Program-made: the position numbers and the translations under genes
Assembly: GCF_000739895.2 (NCBI RefSeq)
Contig: NZ_BBJS01000058.1
Location: forward strand, 1-64,000
Origin: Sphingomonas paucimobilis NBRC 13935
GTDB lineage: Bacteria; Pseudomonadota; Alphaproteobacteria; Sphingomonadales; Sphingomonadaceae
Direction: 5' to 3'
Length of the DNA stretch: 64,000 nucleotides
Notes under the pieces: generated by a model
Databases searched by the model: none
Told to the model about the DNA's origin: nothing
The model's input: only the letters and a program-made list of their open reading frames with translations
In this document: piece by piece, positions 18,033-27,597 of the stretch
How positions within the stretch are numbered: the first letter of the stretch is position 1
How the letters are laid out: every line of letters starts with the position of its first letter

Positions 18033-20993
18033 TTATTTCGCCCTAGGCACGACCTTCAACGTCCAGTCGGTGTCGGGTCGCAGGAAACGTTGCGCCACGG
18101 CCTGGATATCGGCCGGACCGATCGAGACGAAATCCTCGGCCAGCCGCTTCGTCGCCTCGATCCGCTGCGGATCATAGGCCGCGCCGCCCAGTCGCTGCAT
18201 CCAGAACTGGTTGCCCGACGACATGCGCAGCAGCCGCTGCGCCATGGGCCGCTTGATGCGTTGCAGCTCGTCAATATCGATCGGCTTGGCAGCGAGGTCG
18301 GCGGCGATCGCACGGGCGGTCGCGAAGAACAGGTCGACCTTGTCGGGCGCGACATTGCCGATCGCGATCATCCGGCCGCCGCTGGGCAGACCGATCGGCC
18401 ATTGGCTGGCGACCTGCGGGCTATAGCTCGCCCCTGCTTCGGAGCGCAGCCGGTCGAACAGCCGATCGGAAAAGACCTGCGCCAGCACGTCCAGCCGGTT
18501 GCGGATACGATCGTCGGCCGAGCCGCCGCCGGTCGGCCAGGCGATCACGGCCGAGGCCTGGTCCGCCGGGCCGCCATGGGTGCGCACCACCGGGGTCGCG
18601 ACATGGGCGGGGAAGCGGATCGGCGGCACCGGACCGGTATCCCCTTTCCGCGCCGGGATCGCGCCCAGGCTGGCGGCGACCGCCTTGATCGCGTCATCGG
18701 CCTTCACATCGCCGAAGATCGAGACCTCGATCGGCCCGGAGGCGAGCAGCGGGGCCCAGAGCGCCTTGAACGATTCGGGCGTCGTCGCCTCGACCACCGC
18801 GCGCGGCGGCGTGCCCCAGCGGGGATCGCCGTCGCGCAGCAACCGCTCCAGATCGCGGCCCAGCACGCCATCGGGCGAGGAATCGAAACCCTCATAGCCC
18901 GCCAGCATCGCCGCCTTGGCCCGGTTGATCGGTGCGGCGTCCCAGCGCGGCGCAATCAGCTTGGCGGCGATCAGCTTGAGATTGTCGGCATAATCATCGG
19001 GCGAGCTGAGCGCGTTGAAGGCGAAGGCATCGTCGTCGATGTCGAAGTCCATGCCCATGCGCCGCCCGGCAGTCAGCCGGTCGAGATCACCCTGGTCGAA
19101 CTTGCCGATACCGCCCGCGACCAGCGCCATGTCGGCGGCCCAAGCCGGGCTTTCGCGATTGGCGGGCAAGGCGTCATAGCCCCGCCCGAACCGCACGCGT
19201 AAGTAGACGCGGCCCGTCTCACCGTCATTGGCGAGCAGGAGCAGGCGTGCGCCATTGGCGAACACGGCCTTCTCCACCCCCAGTTCGGGGAAGCGCTCGC
19301 GGCTGACGACCTTGCCGGGGGCACCCAGCTTGGGCAGTTGCGCAAAGCTGATATTGCCCTGCCGCCGACGCTGCTCGGCCAGCGGACGGACATCGGCCTT
19401 CAGTGCGGCGGTCAGCTGCGCCACCGCATCGGGCTGCGGCGTACGGGTGTTGACCAGCGCGCGGGTCGCGGTGCCCTGGAAAATCTTGCGGGTCGAGGCC
19501 AGCACCGTCTCCGGCGTGAACATCTTCGCCGCCACCGCCTGTTTCAGGATCTCATAGCTGGTGTCGGGCGCGGTCACCGTCTCGCGAATGTCGAGCGCGC
19601 CGACCATGTCGTCGGCCTGTTTGGCGCCGGCTTCGACGCGCGCGGTTTCGACCTGGGTGCGCATGATCGCGTCATAATCGGCGAGTTCGCGGTCGATCTC
19701 GGCTTGGGTCGGCGGGGTGGCCATCGCGTCGGCGATGACCGCGCGTACGTCCTTCAACGCGGCTTCCCAATTGTCACCGATCGGCATGACATTGACCGTC
19801 GTCATGTTCGCCGAGCGCGAGACGTCGTCGAGCGACACGGCGGCCTGGAGGAAACTGCCCCCGGCGCGCGCGCGATTCTCCAATCGCCGGCTGATCAGCC
19901 GTGCGGCGACCATGTCGACCATGCGCTTCTGATTGAAGATCGCGGTGTCGCTCTGATATTTCCACGGTCGCAGCACCGCCATCGCGACCATCGGCGGCAT
20001 GGACGGCTCGACCAGCGCGCCGACGGCCGGCGCATCGGCCTTGGGCGTGCCGAAATCGGGATCGGGCGGACTGGTGCCGACGCCCTTCCAGTCGCCGAAA
20101 TTCTTGGCGACCAGCTTGGCGAGCAGCAGCGGGTCGAGATCCCCCGAGATGATCACCACCGCGCGTTCGGGACGGTACCAGCGATCGTGAAAGGCGCGCA
20201 CGCTCTCGGGCGTCGCGGCCTCCAGCGTGGCGAGCTGGCCGATCGGCGAGCGTTCGGCGAGTGGTTGGCCGGCGAAGAAGGTCTCCCGCACCTTGTCCGA
20301 ATAGCGCACCTGGGGACCCGGCTGTTCGCGACGTTCGGCCAGCACCACCGGGCGTTCGGCATTCAGCGCCTGCGTGGTCAGCGACGGCGCGGCCATCATG
20401 CCGGCCAGGATCTTCAGGCTATCGTCCAGCCCGCCCTCGGTCGCGCCGGGGAGATCGAGCTGATAGACGGTCTGGGTCGGCGTGGTCGAGGCGTTGGAGT
20501 CCGACCCGAAGGTCGCGCCTAGCCGCTGCCAGATCCGCTTCGCCTCGCCATCGGGGACATATTGCGACCCGCGAAACGACAGATGCTCGATCAGATGGGC
20601 GAAGCCGCGCTCCGAATCGCGCTCGTTTAGTGAACCGGCATCGATCCGCACCCGCACCGCCACCTGCCCCGGCGGCACGCCATTACGCCGCACCGCATAG
20701 CGCAGGCCGTTGGGCAGGGTGCCAAACTTCCACGCCTTGTCCTGGGGAAGGTCCGAATCCTTGTAGAGCCAGGCCGACTGGTCGACGCCTGGGATGGGCG
20801 GCAGCGGCGCCAGCGGATCACGCGTCGCCTCGCCTTGCGGCGCGGTGGCCACGGTCGCGGGGACCGGCATCCCCTGCGGAACGGAGCGATTGTCGGTCGG
20901 GGCCGGCCGGGGAGCCTGACCGATGACCGGAAGCGCCAGCCCGAGAAGGACCGGCAGGGCAAGAGCGCGCATCGCGCGGGACGGAAACGCCAT
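18033..20993 (-). CDS. M16 family zinc metallopeptidase (insulinase/pitrilysin type), exported
   Basis: 986-aa protein with an N-terminal signal peptide (about residues 8-26, ALPVLLGLALPVIGQAPRP). The M16 inverted zinc motif is HLIEH (His133, Glu136, His137) in GFAHLIEHLSFRGS; it is followed by two M16 domains in each half, the second half lacking the motif, as in family members that form a closed clamshell. It probably degrades peptides in the periplasm. ATG 20993 is preceded by GAGGGGGA; a second Met at residue 8 is possible. The 3' end abuts repeat copy b. Confidence 0.92.
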   Translation of the reverse strand: MAFPSRAMRALALPVLLGLALPVIGQAPRPAPTDNRSVPQGMPVPATVATAPQGEATRDPLAPLPPIPGVDQSAWLYKDSDLPQDKAWKFGTLPNGLRYAVRRNGVPPGQVAVRVRIDAGSLNERDSERGFAHLIEHLSFRGSQYVPDGEAKRIWQRLGATFGSDSNASTTPTQTVYQLDLPGATEGGLDDSLKILAGMMAAPSLTTQALNAERPVVLAERREQPGPQVRYSDKVRETFFAGQPLAERSPIGQLATLEAATPESVRAFHDRWYRPERAVVIISGDLDPLLLAKLVAKNFGDWKGVGTSPPDPDFGTPKADAPAVGALVEPSMPPMVAMAVLRPWKYQSDTAIFNQKRMVDMVAARLISRRLENRARAGGSFLQAAVSLDDVSRSANMTTVNVMPIGDNWEAALKDVRAVIADAMATPPTQAEIDRELADYDAIMRTQVETARVEAGAKQADDMVGALDIRETVTAPDTSYEILKQAVAAKMFTPETVLASTRKIFQGTATRALVNTRTPQPDAVAQLTAALKADVRPLAEQRRRQGNISFAQLPKLGAPGKVVSRERFPELGVEKAVFANGARLLLLANDGETGRVYLRVRFGRGYDALPANRESPAWAADMALVAGGIGKFDQGDLDRLTAGRRMGMDFDIDDDAFAFNALSSPDDYADNLKLIAAKLIAPRWDAAPINRAKAAMLAGYEGFDSSPDGVLGRDLERLLRDGDPRWGTPPRAVVEATTPESFKALWAPLLASGPIEVSIFGDVKADDAIKAVAASLGAIPARKGDTGPVPPIRFPAHVATPVVRTHGGPADQASAVIAWPTGGGSADDRIRNRLDVLAQVFSDRLFDRLRSEAGASYSPQVASQWPIGLPSGGRMIAIGNVAPDKVDLFFATARAIAADLAAKPIDIDELQRIKRPMAQRLLRMSSGNQFWMQRLGGAAYDPQRIEATKRLAEDFVSIGPADIQAVAQRFLRPDTDWTLKVVPRAK

Positions 20994-21181
20994 TCCCCCT
21001 CTTATCGCGGCCGGCGGCGGATCGCCAGCCGCCCCACAATCGCCATGGTCGGCCCGCGCGAAGCCGGTCGGACGCCATGATTTCGACCCACAATGCGCTT
21101 AGTCCGAATGATGCTGGCGTTGCGGCCCAGGGGCGAAAAGCCCCGGACGCGAAGGGCCAGACCGGGGATGTGCGGAGCGTT

Positions 21182-21946
21182 ATGACCAAGTCGATGAATG
21201 CCGGTGTCCAGCGTCCTGCGCCGGGCACAATATGGCACAAATCGGGCGAGCCCCTGGGGGCCGCCTCGAACACCGCCTCCCCCCGCCCCGATTTGTCGCT
21301 GGTTCCCGCGCCCCGCCGCGAATCGCATGATACACGCCCCGCCGCTGCGATAGGCCTTCGCCATGGCGCGCAGCGGCTGGCCGATCGGCTGATCGGCTCC
21401 TTTTCGTTGGTTTCGACCGGACCGGTGCTCGACGTGCGCGCATTCGACTGGACCGCGACGCTGCGCCGTCACTGGGGAAGCGTCCACGACGAAGCGCTGG
21501 CGATCGTGGCGGACGATGGCGAGACACCCCTCTGGCATCAGGGCTCGGGTGTAGCGGATGCGCTGCCCCGCTGCCCCGAGACCATGGCCTTGCTGCATCA
21601 GATTCCGGGACTTGAGTCGGCGGCCTTTGTGATCCTGCCCGCCGCGACCCATCGCCCGATGCGGCGCGGACCGACCAAGGCGCTGATCACCTGCGACCTC
21701 GGGCTTCGCGTGCCGCGTTGTGGTGATGTCCGGATGCGCATCCATGACCGGATCGTCCGCTGGGCGGAAGGTGAGACACTGATGTTCGACGACAGCTTTG
21801 CGCATGAAGCCTGGAACGAGGCGAATGGCCCGCGACTCGTCCTTCGCATCCGCTTCGCCCGTCCCTTGCGCGGGCCGGGATCCTGGCTGGCGCGGGCGAT
21901 TCTTCATATTCTTCGTCGTCGACGCGGGCCTGAAATTCAGGCGTGA
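21182..21946 (+). CDS. Aspartyl/asparaginyl beta-hydroxylase family protein
   Basis: 254-aa protein with the cupin-like fold of 2-oxoglutarate/Fe(II) dioxygenases of the AspH group. The motif THRPMRRGPTKALITCDLGL supplies the first His and binding residues, and FDDSFAHEAWNE supplies the second His; RLVLRIRFARPLR is the 2-oxoglutarate Arg strand. The C-terminus (SWLARAILHILRRRRGP) resembles LpxO-type lipid A hydroxylases and could associate with membrane. Start ATG 21182 has GGAG 5 bases upstream; an upstream in-frame ATG at 21077 would add 35 low-similarity residues. Confidence 0.83.
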   Translation: MTKSMNAGVQRPAPGTIWHKSGEPLGAASNTASPRPDLSLVPAPRRESHDTRPAAAIGLRHGAQRLADRLIGSFSLVSTGPVLDVRAFDWTATLRRHWGSVHDEALAIVADDGETPLWHQGSGVADALPRCPETMALLHQIPGLESAAFVILPAATHRPMRRGPTKALITCDLGLRVPRCGDVRMRIHDRIVRWAEGETLMFDDSFAHEAWNEANGPRLVLRIRFARPLRGPGSWLARAILHILRRRRGPEIQA

Positions 21947-22087
21947 CATCAAGACCCTGGAATATTGACCCAGATTAAATTTTTATCGAACGGTTCGCTG
22001 CCAGCGGCGCGTTAACTTTCCGGCAACCCGACAGGGACAAAGGCCCAAATCATTCTATTGCCTCGGGTTTTCTGTCATGGATTTGTC

Positions 22088-23896
22088 ATGTTCCTGAAGA
22101 GTGTCGCTGCGCGCCTGATCGCGCCTGTGCTCATCTCGATGGTTCTGTTGGGCATTTTGTCGGCCGTCACCCTGCGGATCGAGACCCGGGTCGCCGGCGC
22201 CAATGCGACCGCCACCGATGCCGAAACGGCGATGTTCCAGCTCGCCGAATTACGCTCGGTCAGCCGTTCGCTGCAACGCGACGCGCTCAACCTGTCGACC
22301 GAGGACGATCCCGACGAACGCCAGGTGATCCTGAACAAGTTCCACAAACGACTGAAGATCTTTGGCGACGAACTCACGGCCCTGGCCGAGGATTATACCG
22401 GCCATGTTGCGACGCCCGACTATCTCAACTCGCAGGCCCAGGTGCGCGAGGAACTGGCGATCGTCGGGCGGCTGGCCAATGCCGGCGATCGCGCCGGCGC
22501 CATGGCGCATTTCCGCCAGCGGGTGCGGCCGGCCGAACGGCTCGCCTCCAAGATCGCCGACGCCAAGATCGACAGCCTGAACGGCGAGGTCGCGACGCTC
22601 CATGCGCGCGCCGAGGATATTGCCGAACGGGGCCGTTGGATCCTGATCGGCGCGACCGTGCTGCTCGCCATCACCGGGCTGGCCACTGGGCTCTTCATGG
22701 CGTTGCGCACGGTCGTGCGCCCGCTCCACGAATTGCGCGCCGCGATGGGATCGCTGGCCGAGGGACAGACCGATGCCGTCATCCCGCACGGCGCACGCGA
22801 CGACGAAGTGGGCGAGATGGCCCGCTCCATGGCCGCGTTCCGCGATCAGTTGGCACAGGCGGAACAGGCCAAGGCGGCGCAGACGACGCTGATCGTCGAC
22901 AGCATCGGCCGGGGCCTCTCCTCGCTGGCACAGGGCAACCTGACCGCGCGAATCGACGCACCGCTCGACGAGCCCTTTGCCCGGTTGAAGGCCGATTTCA
23001 ACGGCGCGATGGAGGCGCTGGAGGCAGCGTTGGCTCTGGTCGCGGACGCGGCGGGCGGCATTCGCGCCGGATCGATGGACATCCGCCAGGCCTCAGACGA
23101 CCTGTCGCAGCGGACCGAACAACAGGCGGCCAGCCTGGAGGAAACCGCGGCGGCGGTCGAGGAGATCACCGCTACCGTCTGCGATGCCGCCAGCGGCACG
23201 GCGGAGGCGGCGCGCGCGGTCGAACGGACCCGGAACGATGCGCGCGACGGCGGTGCAGTGGTCGACCGCGCCCGCACGGCGATGGGCGGGATCGAGCAGG
23301 CCTCGACCGAAATCGCCGAGATCATCGGCGTGATCGACGGGATCGCGTTCCAGACCAATCTCCTGGCCCTCAATGCCGGGGTGGAAGCGGCGCGCGCGGG
23401 CGATGCAGGCAAGGGCTTTGCCGTCGTCGCCTCCGAGGTCCGCGCGCTCGCCCAGCGGTCGGCCGAGGCGGCGCACAACGTCAAGGCGCGGATTCTCGCC
23501 AGTTCCGATCAGGTCCGTGCCGGGGTGGCACTGGTCGGCGAAACCGGGGACGCGCTCGACCGGATCAACCAGGGCATGGCGCAGATCGGCGCCCTGATGA
23601 CCGGAATTGCCGATGATACCGCGCGCCAGGCCAATGGCATGGGCCATATCAACACCGCCCTGTTGGAGATGGACGGCGTCACTCAGCAAAATGCCGCGAT
23701 GGTCGAACAGGCGACCGCCGCCGCGCGCAACCTGGCGCAGGAAGCCGAGCAACTGAACGACGCCGTGTCGCGCTTCCGGTTGACCGCCCCGACATCGGCC
23801 CCGACGTCCGTCATGGCATCGCGCACCGCATCCGCGAGCCCGGTCCACGACGTCCGGCGGCGCGCGGCCAATGATGGCGGGTGGTCGGCCTTTTGA
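22088..23896 (+). CDS. Methyl-accepting chemotaxis protein
   Basis: 602-aa chemoreceptor. Two transmembrane helices (about residues 8-30 and 187-210) enclose a helical periplasmic sensor rich in charged residues. A HAMP domain follows ([20 protein letters not shown]), then a second HAMP-like coiled region and the signalling hairpin tip [20 protein letters not shown]. The C-terminus has no obvious NWETF-like CheR pentapeptide. Start ATG 22088 is chosen by the beginning of TM1; a TTG 30 bases upstream is possible. No che genes are nearby; ligand unknown. Confidence 0.92.
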   Translation: MFLKSVAARLIAPVLISMVLLGILSAVTLRIETRVAGANATATDAETAMFQLAELRSVSRSLQRDALNLSTEDDPDERQVILNKFHKRLKIFGDELTALAEDYTGHVATPDYLNSQAQVREELAIVGRLANAGDRAGAMAHFRQRVRPAERLASKIADAKIDSLNGEVATLHARAEDIAERGRWILIGATVLLAITGLATGLFMALRTVVRPLHELRAAMGSLAEGQTDAVIPHGARDDEVGEMARSMAAFRDQLAQAEQAKAAQTTLIVDSIGRGLSSLAQGNLTARIDAPLDEPFARLKADFNGAMEALEAALALVADAAGGIRAGSMDIRQASDDLSQRTEQQAASLEETAAAVEEITATVCDAASGTAEAARAVERTRNDARDGGAVVDRARTAMGGIEQASTEIAEIIGVIDGIAFQTNLLALNAGVEAARAGDAGKGFAVVASEVRALAQRSAEAAHNVKARILASSDQVRAGVALVGETGDALDRINQGMAQIGALMTGIADDTARQANGMGHINTALLEMDGVTQQNAAMVEQATAAARNLAQEAEQLNDAVSRFRLTAPTSAPTSVMASRTASASPVHDVRRRAANDGGWSAF

Positions 23897-23986
23897 CCGC
23901 CATCCGCATCATGGCTTGTCCCCGCGAAACGCAACCTTTCTCCTCCCGCGCTTGATCCCTGCCGCCGCCCGCGCCACATGGGACCC

Positions 23987-24559
23987 ATGCTGATCGAGAC
24001 CGAACCGACGCCCAACCCGGCGACGCTGAAATTCCTGCCCGGCCGCAAGGTCATGGACAGCGGCACCCGCGACTTCGCCTCGCCCGAGGAAGCCGCCGCC
24101 AGCCCGCTGGCCGAGGCGATCTTCAATCTGGGCGATGTGACGGGCGTGTTCTTCGGCCGCGACTTCGTGTCGGTCACGATCGCGCCGGGTGTCGACTGGT
24201 CGGATGTGAAGCCCGATGTGCTGGGCATCCTGCTCGATCACTTCTCGGCGCAGATGCCGCTGTTCAAGCAGGGTGCGGCCGATTTCGCGGTTCCGGCCGA
24301 GGAAGAAACCTTCGCCGACAATCCCGAGGATGCCGACATCGTCGCACAGATCCGCGAGTTGATCGACACGCGGGTGCGCCCCGCCGTCGCCAATGACGGC
24401 GGCGACATCGTTTATCGTGGCTTCGACAAGGGCAAGGTCTATCTGAAAATGCAGGGCGCCTGTGCCGGCTGCCCCTCCTCGACCGCGACGCTGAAGAACG
24501 GCATCGAGCAGTTGCTGCGCCATTATGTCCCCGAAGTGACCGAAGTCAGGGCCGTTTGA
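23987..24559 (+). CDS. Fe-S cluster carrier protein NfuA-type
   Basis: 190-aa scaffold that delivers [4Fe-4S] clusters to apo-enzymes. N-terminal Nfu-N domain (MLIETEPTPNPATLKFLPG) and C-terminal NifU-like domain with the CxxC ligand pair in MQGACAGCPSSTATLKNGIE. ATG 23987 is favoured over 23978 by similarity to the family start. The stop overlaps the next gene by one base, so the two are translationally coupled. Confidence 0.93.
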   Translation: MLIETEPTPNPATLKFLPGRKVMDSGTRDFASPEEAAASPLAEAIFNLGDVTGVFFGRDFVSVTIAPGVDWSDVKPDVLGILLDHFSAQMPLFKQGAADFAVPAEEETFADNPEDADIVAQIRELIDTRVRPAVANDGGDIVYRGFDKGKVYLKMQGACAGCPSSTATLKNGIEQLLRHYVPEVTEVRAV

Positions 24560-25149
24560 TGAACCCGATCGACCACGCCAGCCTCGATCGGCTGTTCCGC
24601 GAGGGCCGCACCTTCAACCATTATCTCGACACGCCTGTCGGCGAGGACGAGATCCACGTGCTGTGGGACCTGATGAAGATGGGTCCGACCTCGACCAACC
24701 AGATGCCAGCGCGGCTCGTCTGGTGTTTGAGCCAGGACGCCAAGGACAAGCTCGCTGATTGCGCGACGGGCAGCAATGCGGAGAAGATCCGCGCCGCGCC
24801 CGCCGCCGTCGTCATCGGCATGGACGTCAATTTCCACGAAAACCTGCCGCAGCTCTTCCCGCATGTCGATGCCAAGAGCTGGTTCGACGGCAATACCGAG
24901 CTGCGCGAAGCCTCGGCGTTCCGCAACAGCTCGCTTCAGGGGGCCTATCTGATCCTCGCGGCGCGGGCGCTGGGCCTCGACACGGGGGCCATGTCAGGCT
25001 TCGACCAGGGTGCGGTGGACAAGGCGTTCTTCGCCGATCAGCCGGGCGTGCGATCCAACTTCATCGCGACCCTCGGCTATGGCGATCGGAGCACGCTGCA
25101 CCCGCGCAATCCGCGCCTGGCGTTCGAACAGGCCAACCGGATCGTCTGA
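24559..25149 (+). CDS. Nitroreductase family protein (RutE/HadB-like)
   Basis: 196-aa FMN-dependent oxidoreductase. Motifs DRLFREGRTFNHYL, MKMGPTSTNQMPARLVW and LGLDTGAMSGFD match the RutE-like malonic-semialdehyde-reductase branch of the nitroreductase superfamily. No other rut genes are nearby, so a pyrimidine-degradation role is not supported by context. Start overlaps the nfuA stop (TGATG), and tsaB begins 7 bases after its stop. Confidence 0.87.
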   Translation: MNPIDHASLDRLFREGRTFNHYLDTPVGEDEIHVLWDLMKMGPTSTNQMPARLVWCLSQDAKDKLADCATGSNAEKIRAAPAAVVIGMDVNFHENLPQLFPHVDAKSWFDGNTELREASAFRNSSLQGAYLILAARALGLDTGAMSGFDQGAVDKAFFADQPGVRSNFIATLGYGDRSTLHPRNPRLAFEQANRIV

Positions 25150-25156
25150 GCCGAAC

Positions 25157-25798
25157 TTGCGCACACTGGTCATCGACACCGCCACCGCCGCCTGTTCGGT
25201 CGCCCTTCTCGACGGCGATCGGGTGATCGCGCGTGCCCATGACGTGGTCGGGCGCGGCCATGCCGAAAAGCTGGTGCCGATGATCGCCGACCTGCCAGAC
25301 GGCGGCCGAGCGGAGCGTATCCTGGTCGATTGCGGCCCCGGGAGCTTCACCGGCATTCGTGTCGGCATCGCGGCCGCGCGCGGGTTGGCGTTCGGATGGG
25401 GGATCGGAGCCTCGGGCTATAGCTCGCTGGCGCTGGTCGCCGCCGCCGCCTTCGCCACGCGCGACGTCGATGCCGTGTCGGTCGTGCTGGAGGGCGGGCA
25501 TGGCGAGGTCTTCGTCCAGGCCTTTGCCCGCGACCTGACGCCGCTCAGCGCCTTTGCCTCGATGAAGCCCGAGGCCGCACTGGCGACGCTCGAAGGCCGT
25601 GTGGCGGTAGGCAATGGCGTTCGCTGGCTGAGCGCGATCGCTCCCGACTTGCCGGTGGTCGAAGCCCTGCCCAATGCGGCCGAGGCCTGGCGCCTGCCCC
25701 CGGCGCTGACCGATATGGCCCCGCGCCCGGTCTATGGGCGCGCGCCCGACGCCAAGCTGCCCGGCGGCATCACCCCGCCCGAGGCGACCGCCGCCTGA
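25157..25798 (+). CDS. tsaB: tRNA threonylcarbamoyladenosine biosynthesis protein TsaB
   Basis: Partner of TsaD/TsaE in making t6A37 on ANN-decoding tRNAs; it has an ASKHA fold without full catalytic residues. The 213-aa protein starts with a TTG at 25157 (RTLVIDTATAACSVALL) and has the family block VDCGPGSFTGIRVGIAAARG. The TTG start is required by alignment; the frame is open further upstream only because it overlaps the nitroreductase gene. The stop overlaps rimI (TGATG), the common tsaB-rimI pair. Confidence 0.92.
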   Translation: MRTLVIDTATAACSVALLDGDRVIARAHDVVGRGHAEKLVPMIADLPDGGRAERILVDCGPGSFTGIRVGIAAARGLAFGWGIGASGYSSLALVAAAAFATRDVDAVSVVLEGGHGEVFVQAFARDLTPLSAFASMKPEAALATLEGRVAVGNGVRWLSAIAPDLPVVEALPNAAEAWRLPPALTDMAPRPVYGRAPDAKLPGGITPPEATAA

Positions 25799-26268
25799 TG
25801 GCGAGCCTCAGCCTTTCGTTGCGCCCCGGCGACGCCCGCGATGCCGGGGCGGTGGAGGCGGTGATGGCCGCCGCCTTCGACCCGCAATGGGGAGAGGCCT
25901 GGACGCGCGCCCAATTGCTGGGCGTGATGGCGCTGCCCGGCATTCACCTGTTGCTGGCGGAGATGGGGGACGAGGCCGCCGGCTTCGCGCTGGTCCGCTC
26001 GGTGATGGATGAGGCCGAGCTGCTGTTGCTGGGCGTCGCGCCCGAGCATCGACGCAGCCGCATCGGCAGCGCGTTAATCGAACAGGTGGTGCGCGACTGC
26101 GCCGCCACCGGGGTGGTCACCCTGCATCTGGAGGTGCGATCGAACAATCCCGCCATCCTCTTCTACACCCGCCACGGCTTCACCAAGTGCGGCGAACGGC
26201 GCAATTATTATCGCGGCGCCGATGAGCGTCAGTATGACGCGCACACCTATCGCCGCGCTATCGCCTGA
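25798..26268 (+). CDS. rimI: Ribosomal-protein-alanine N-acetyltransferase RimI-type
   Basis: 156-aa single-domain GNAT. The acetyl-CoA loop is LGVAPEHRRSRIGSAL, followed by LHLEVRSNNPAILFYTRHGF, which is the RimI-type motif B (LEVRxxNxxAixlYxxxGF). In the family it acetylates the N-terminus of ribosomal protein S18. Its position directly after tsaB, with a one-base overlap, is the usual arrangement. The exact substrate is inferred from family and context. Confidence 0.88.
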   Translation: MASLSLSLRPGDARDAGAVEAVMAAAFDPQWGEAWTRAQLLGVMALPGIHLLLAEMGDEAAGFALVRSVMDEAELLLLGVAPEHRRSRIGSALIEQVVRDCAATGVVTLHLEVRSNNPAILFYTRHGFTKCGERRNYYRGADERQYDAHTYRRAIA

Positions 26269-26290
26269 TCCGATCACTGTTTCCGGGTTA

Positions 26291-26317
26291 TTGCGAGTCG
26301 CTATCCTCTTTTCGCAA
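26291..26317 (+). promoter_or_regulatory. Candidate Fur/Mur-type operator upstream of fur
   Basis: TTGCGA at 26291-26296 and TCGCAA at 26312-26317 form an inverted repeat; the left half also contains a tight GCGA-G-TCGC palindrome. Alphaproteobacterial Fur/Mur boxes are of this TGC/GCA-flanked type, and autoregulation is common in the family. Position 48 bases before the fur ATG fits an operator, but the match is loose. Confidence 0.35.
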
Positions 26318-26364
26318 CAAGCCTTTGCGCGTAGAGAGGGGGCAGCCCGAGGAGTTTGAATATC

Positions 26365-26787
26365 ATGGCCCGCAAAATCGATCTCGAAGCGCTGTGCGCA
26401 CAAAAGGGACTGCGCATCACCGAACAGCGCCGCGTGATCGCCCGCGTCCTGTCGGAGGCGGAGGACCATCCGGACGTGGAAAAGGTCTATGAGCGCGCTG
26501 CCAAGATCGATCCGGGCATCTCGATCGCGACCGTCTACCGCACGGTCCGCCTATTCGAGGAAGCGGGCATCCTCGACCGCCATGATTTCGGCGATGGGCG
26601 CGCACGCTACGAACCCTCGCCCGAGGCGCATCACGACCATCTGATCGATGTCGAGACCGGCCGAGTGATCGAGTTCGTCGACCCCGAACTGGAACAGCTC
26701 CAAAAGGCGATCGCCGAGAAGCTGGGATTCCGCCTGGTCGATCACCGCATGGAACTCTACGGCGTCAGCCTCGACCGCAAGGGGTGA
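26365..26787 (+). CDS. fur: Fur family transcriptional regulator (Fur/Mur)
   Basis: 140-aa metal-dependent repressor. The N-terminal winged helix has ITEQRRVIARVL and ISIATVYRTVRLFEEAGI; the metal-binding hinge is EAHHDHLIDVETGRVIEF. The CxxC zinc pair of E. coli Fur is absent and replaced by DVETG, as in alphaproteobacterial Fur/Mur that respond to iron or manganese. The Irr-type HxH motif is absent, so Irr is unlikely. ATG 26365 has GAGGAG 10 bases upstream. plsC overlaps its stop. Confidence 0.9.
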   Translation: MARKIDLEALCAQKGLRITEQRRVIARVLSEAEDHPDVEKVYERAAKIDPGISIATVYRTVRLFEEAGILDRHDFGDGRARYEPSPEAHHDHLIDVETGRVIEFVDPELEQLQKAIAEKLGFRLVDHRMELYGVSLDRKG

Positions 26788-27533
26788 GCGCCGTCGCGGC
26801 CCCTGTCGACGCCGATCATAAGGGCGGCCTGCGCGCAGCGGGTCGCCTTTGTCATATCGTCGGGGCATTGCTGATCGCCTTGATCCTGCACGGGATATGG
26901 CGAGGGCTGGGCCGTGCCTCGCCCTGGCCGCCCCGCTTCCTGCGCCGGGTGGCGGTGATCCTGGGTGCGGATATCCGCGTGATCGGCACGCCCGTGCGCC
27001 GCAACGTGATGATCGCCGCCAACCACCTGAGCTGGTTCGACATTCTCCTGCTGGCGGGAACGGCGAACGCCCGTTTCGTCGCCAAGGCCGAGGTTGCCGG
27101 CCTGCCGTTGATCGGCTGGCTGGCCGGGCTAAACCGGACCTTGTTCGTCGAGCGCGCCGATCGGCTGGGCGTTGCCGATCAGGTGGTGGCGATCCGCGGC
27201 GCGCTGGCGGATGGACAGCCGCTGGCGGTCTTTCCGGAGGGGACGACGGGCGACGACCTCACCCTCCTGCCCTTCAAGCCCGCGCTGTTCGCCGCACTGG
27301 TGCCGCCGATAGCGGGCATCCAAGTCCAGCCGGTGCGGATCGACTATGGCGCGGCGGCGAGTGACCTCGCCTGGCTGGGCACAGATCCGGGTGACGCCCA
27401 TGCCAAGCGCGTGCTGCGCCGGGCCGGACGGTTCACCGTGACGCTCCATTATCTGGAGCCCTTCGACCCGGCCGATTACCCCGATCGCAAGGCGCTGGCG
27501 GCCGAAGCACGTCGCCGGATCGCAGGCGGATAG
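26784..27533 (+). CDS. 1-acyl-sn-glycerol-3-phosphate acyltransferase (PlsC family)
   Basis: 249-aa membrane-associated acyltransferase that makes phosphatidic acid from lysophosphatidic acid. The catalytic NHX4D motif is NHLSWFD (His81, Asp86), and the glycerophosphate motif is VFPEGTTGDD. A hydrophobic helix lies at about residues 24-42. The GTG start overlaps the fur stop by 4 bases (GTGA). Members of this family also acylate ornithine lipids, so the exact acceptor is inferred. Confidence 0.88.
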   Translation: MSAVAAPVDADHKGGLRAAGRLCHIVGALLIALILHGIWRGLGRASPWPPRFLRRVAVILGADIRVIGTPVRRNVMIAANHLSWFDILLLAGTANARFVAKAEVAGLPLIGWLAGLNRTLFVERADRLGVADQVVAIRGALADGQPLAVFPEGTTGDDLTLLPFKPALFAALVPPIAGIQVQPVRIDYGAAASDLAWLGTDPGDAHAKRVLRRAGRFTVTLHYLEPFDPADYPDRKALAAEARRRIAGG

Positions 27534-27597
27534 ACTCCATTTGCTGGGCGAAGAGCCAAGTCTGGCGACCACTCGGGATTTGCGATAAGGGGCGCGG

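Noticed and set aside
24559-25149. Pyrimidine (rut) degradation gene by similarity to RutE
   Set aside because: No other rut gene is present and the neighbours are nfuA and tsaB, so only the nitroreductase family is claimed.
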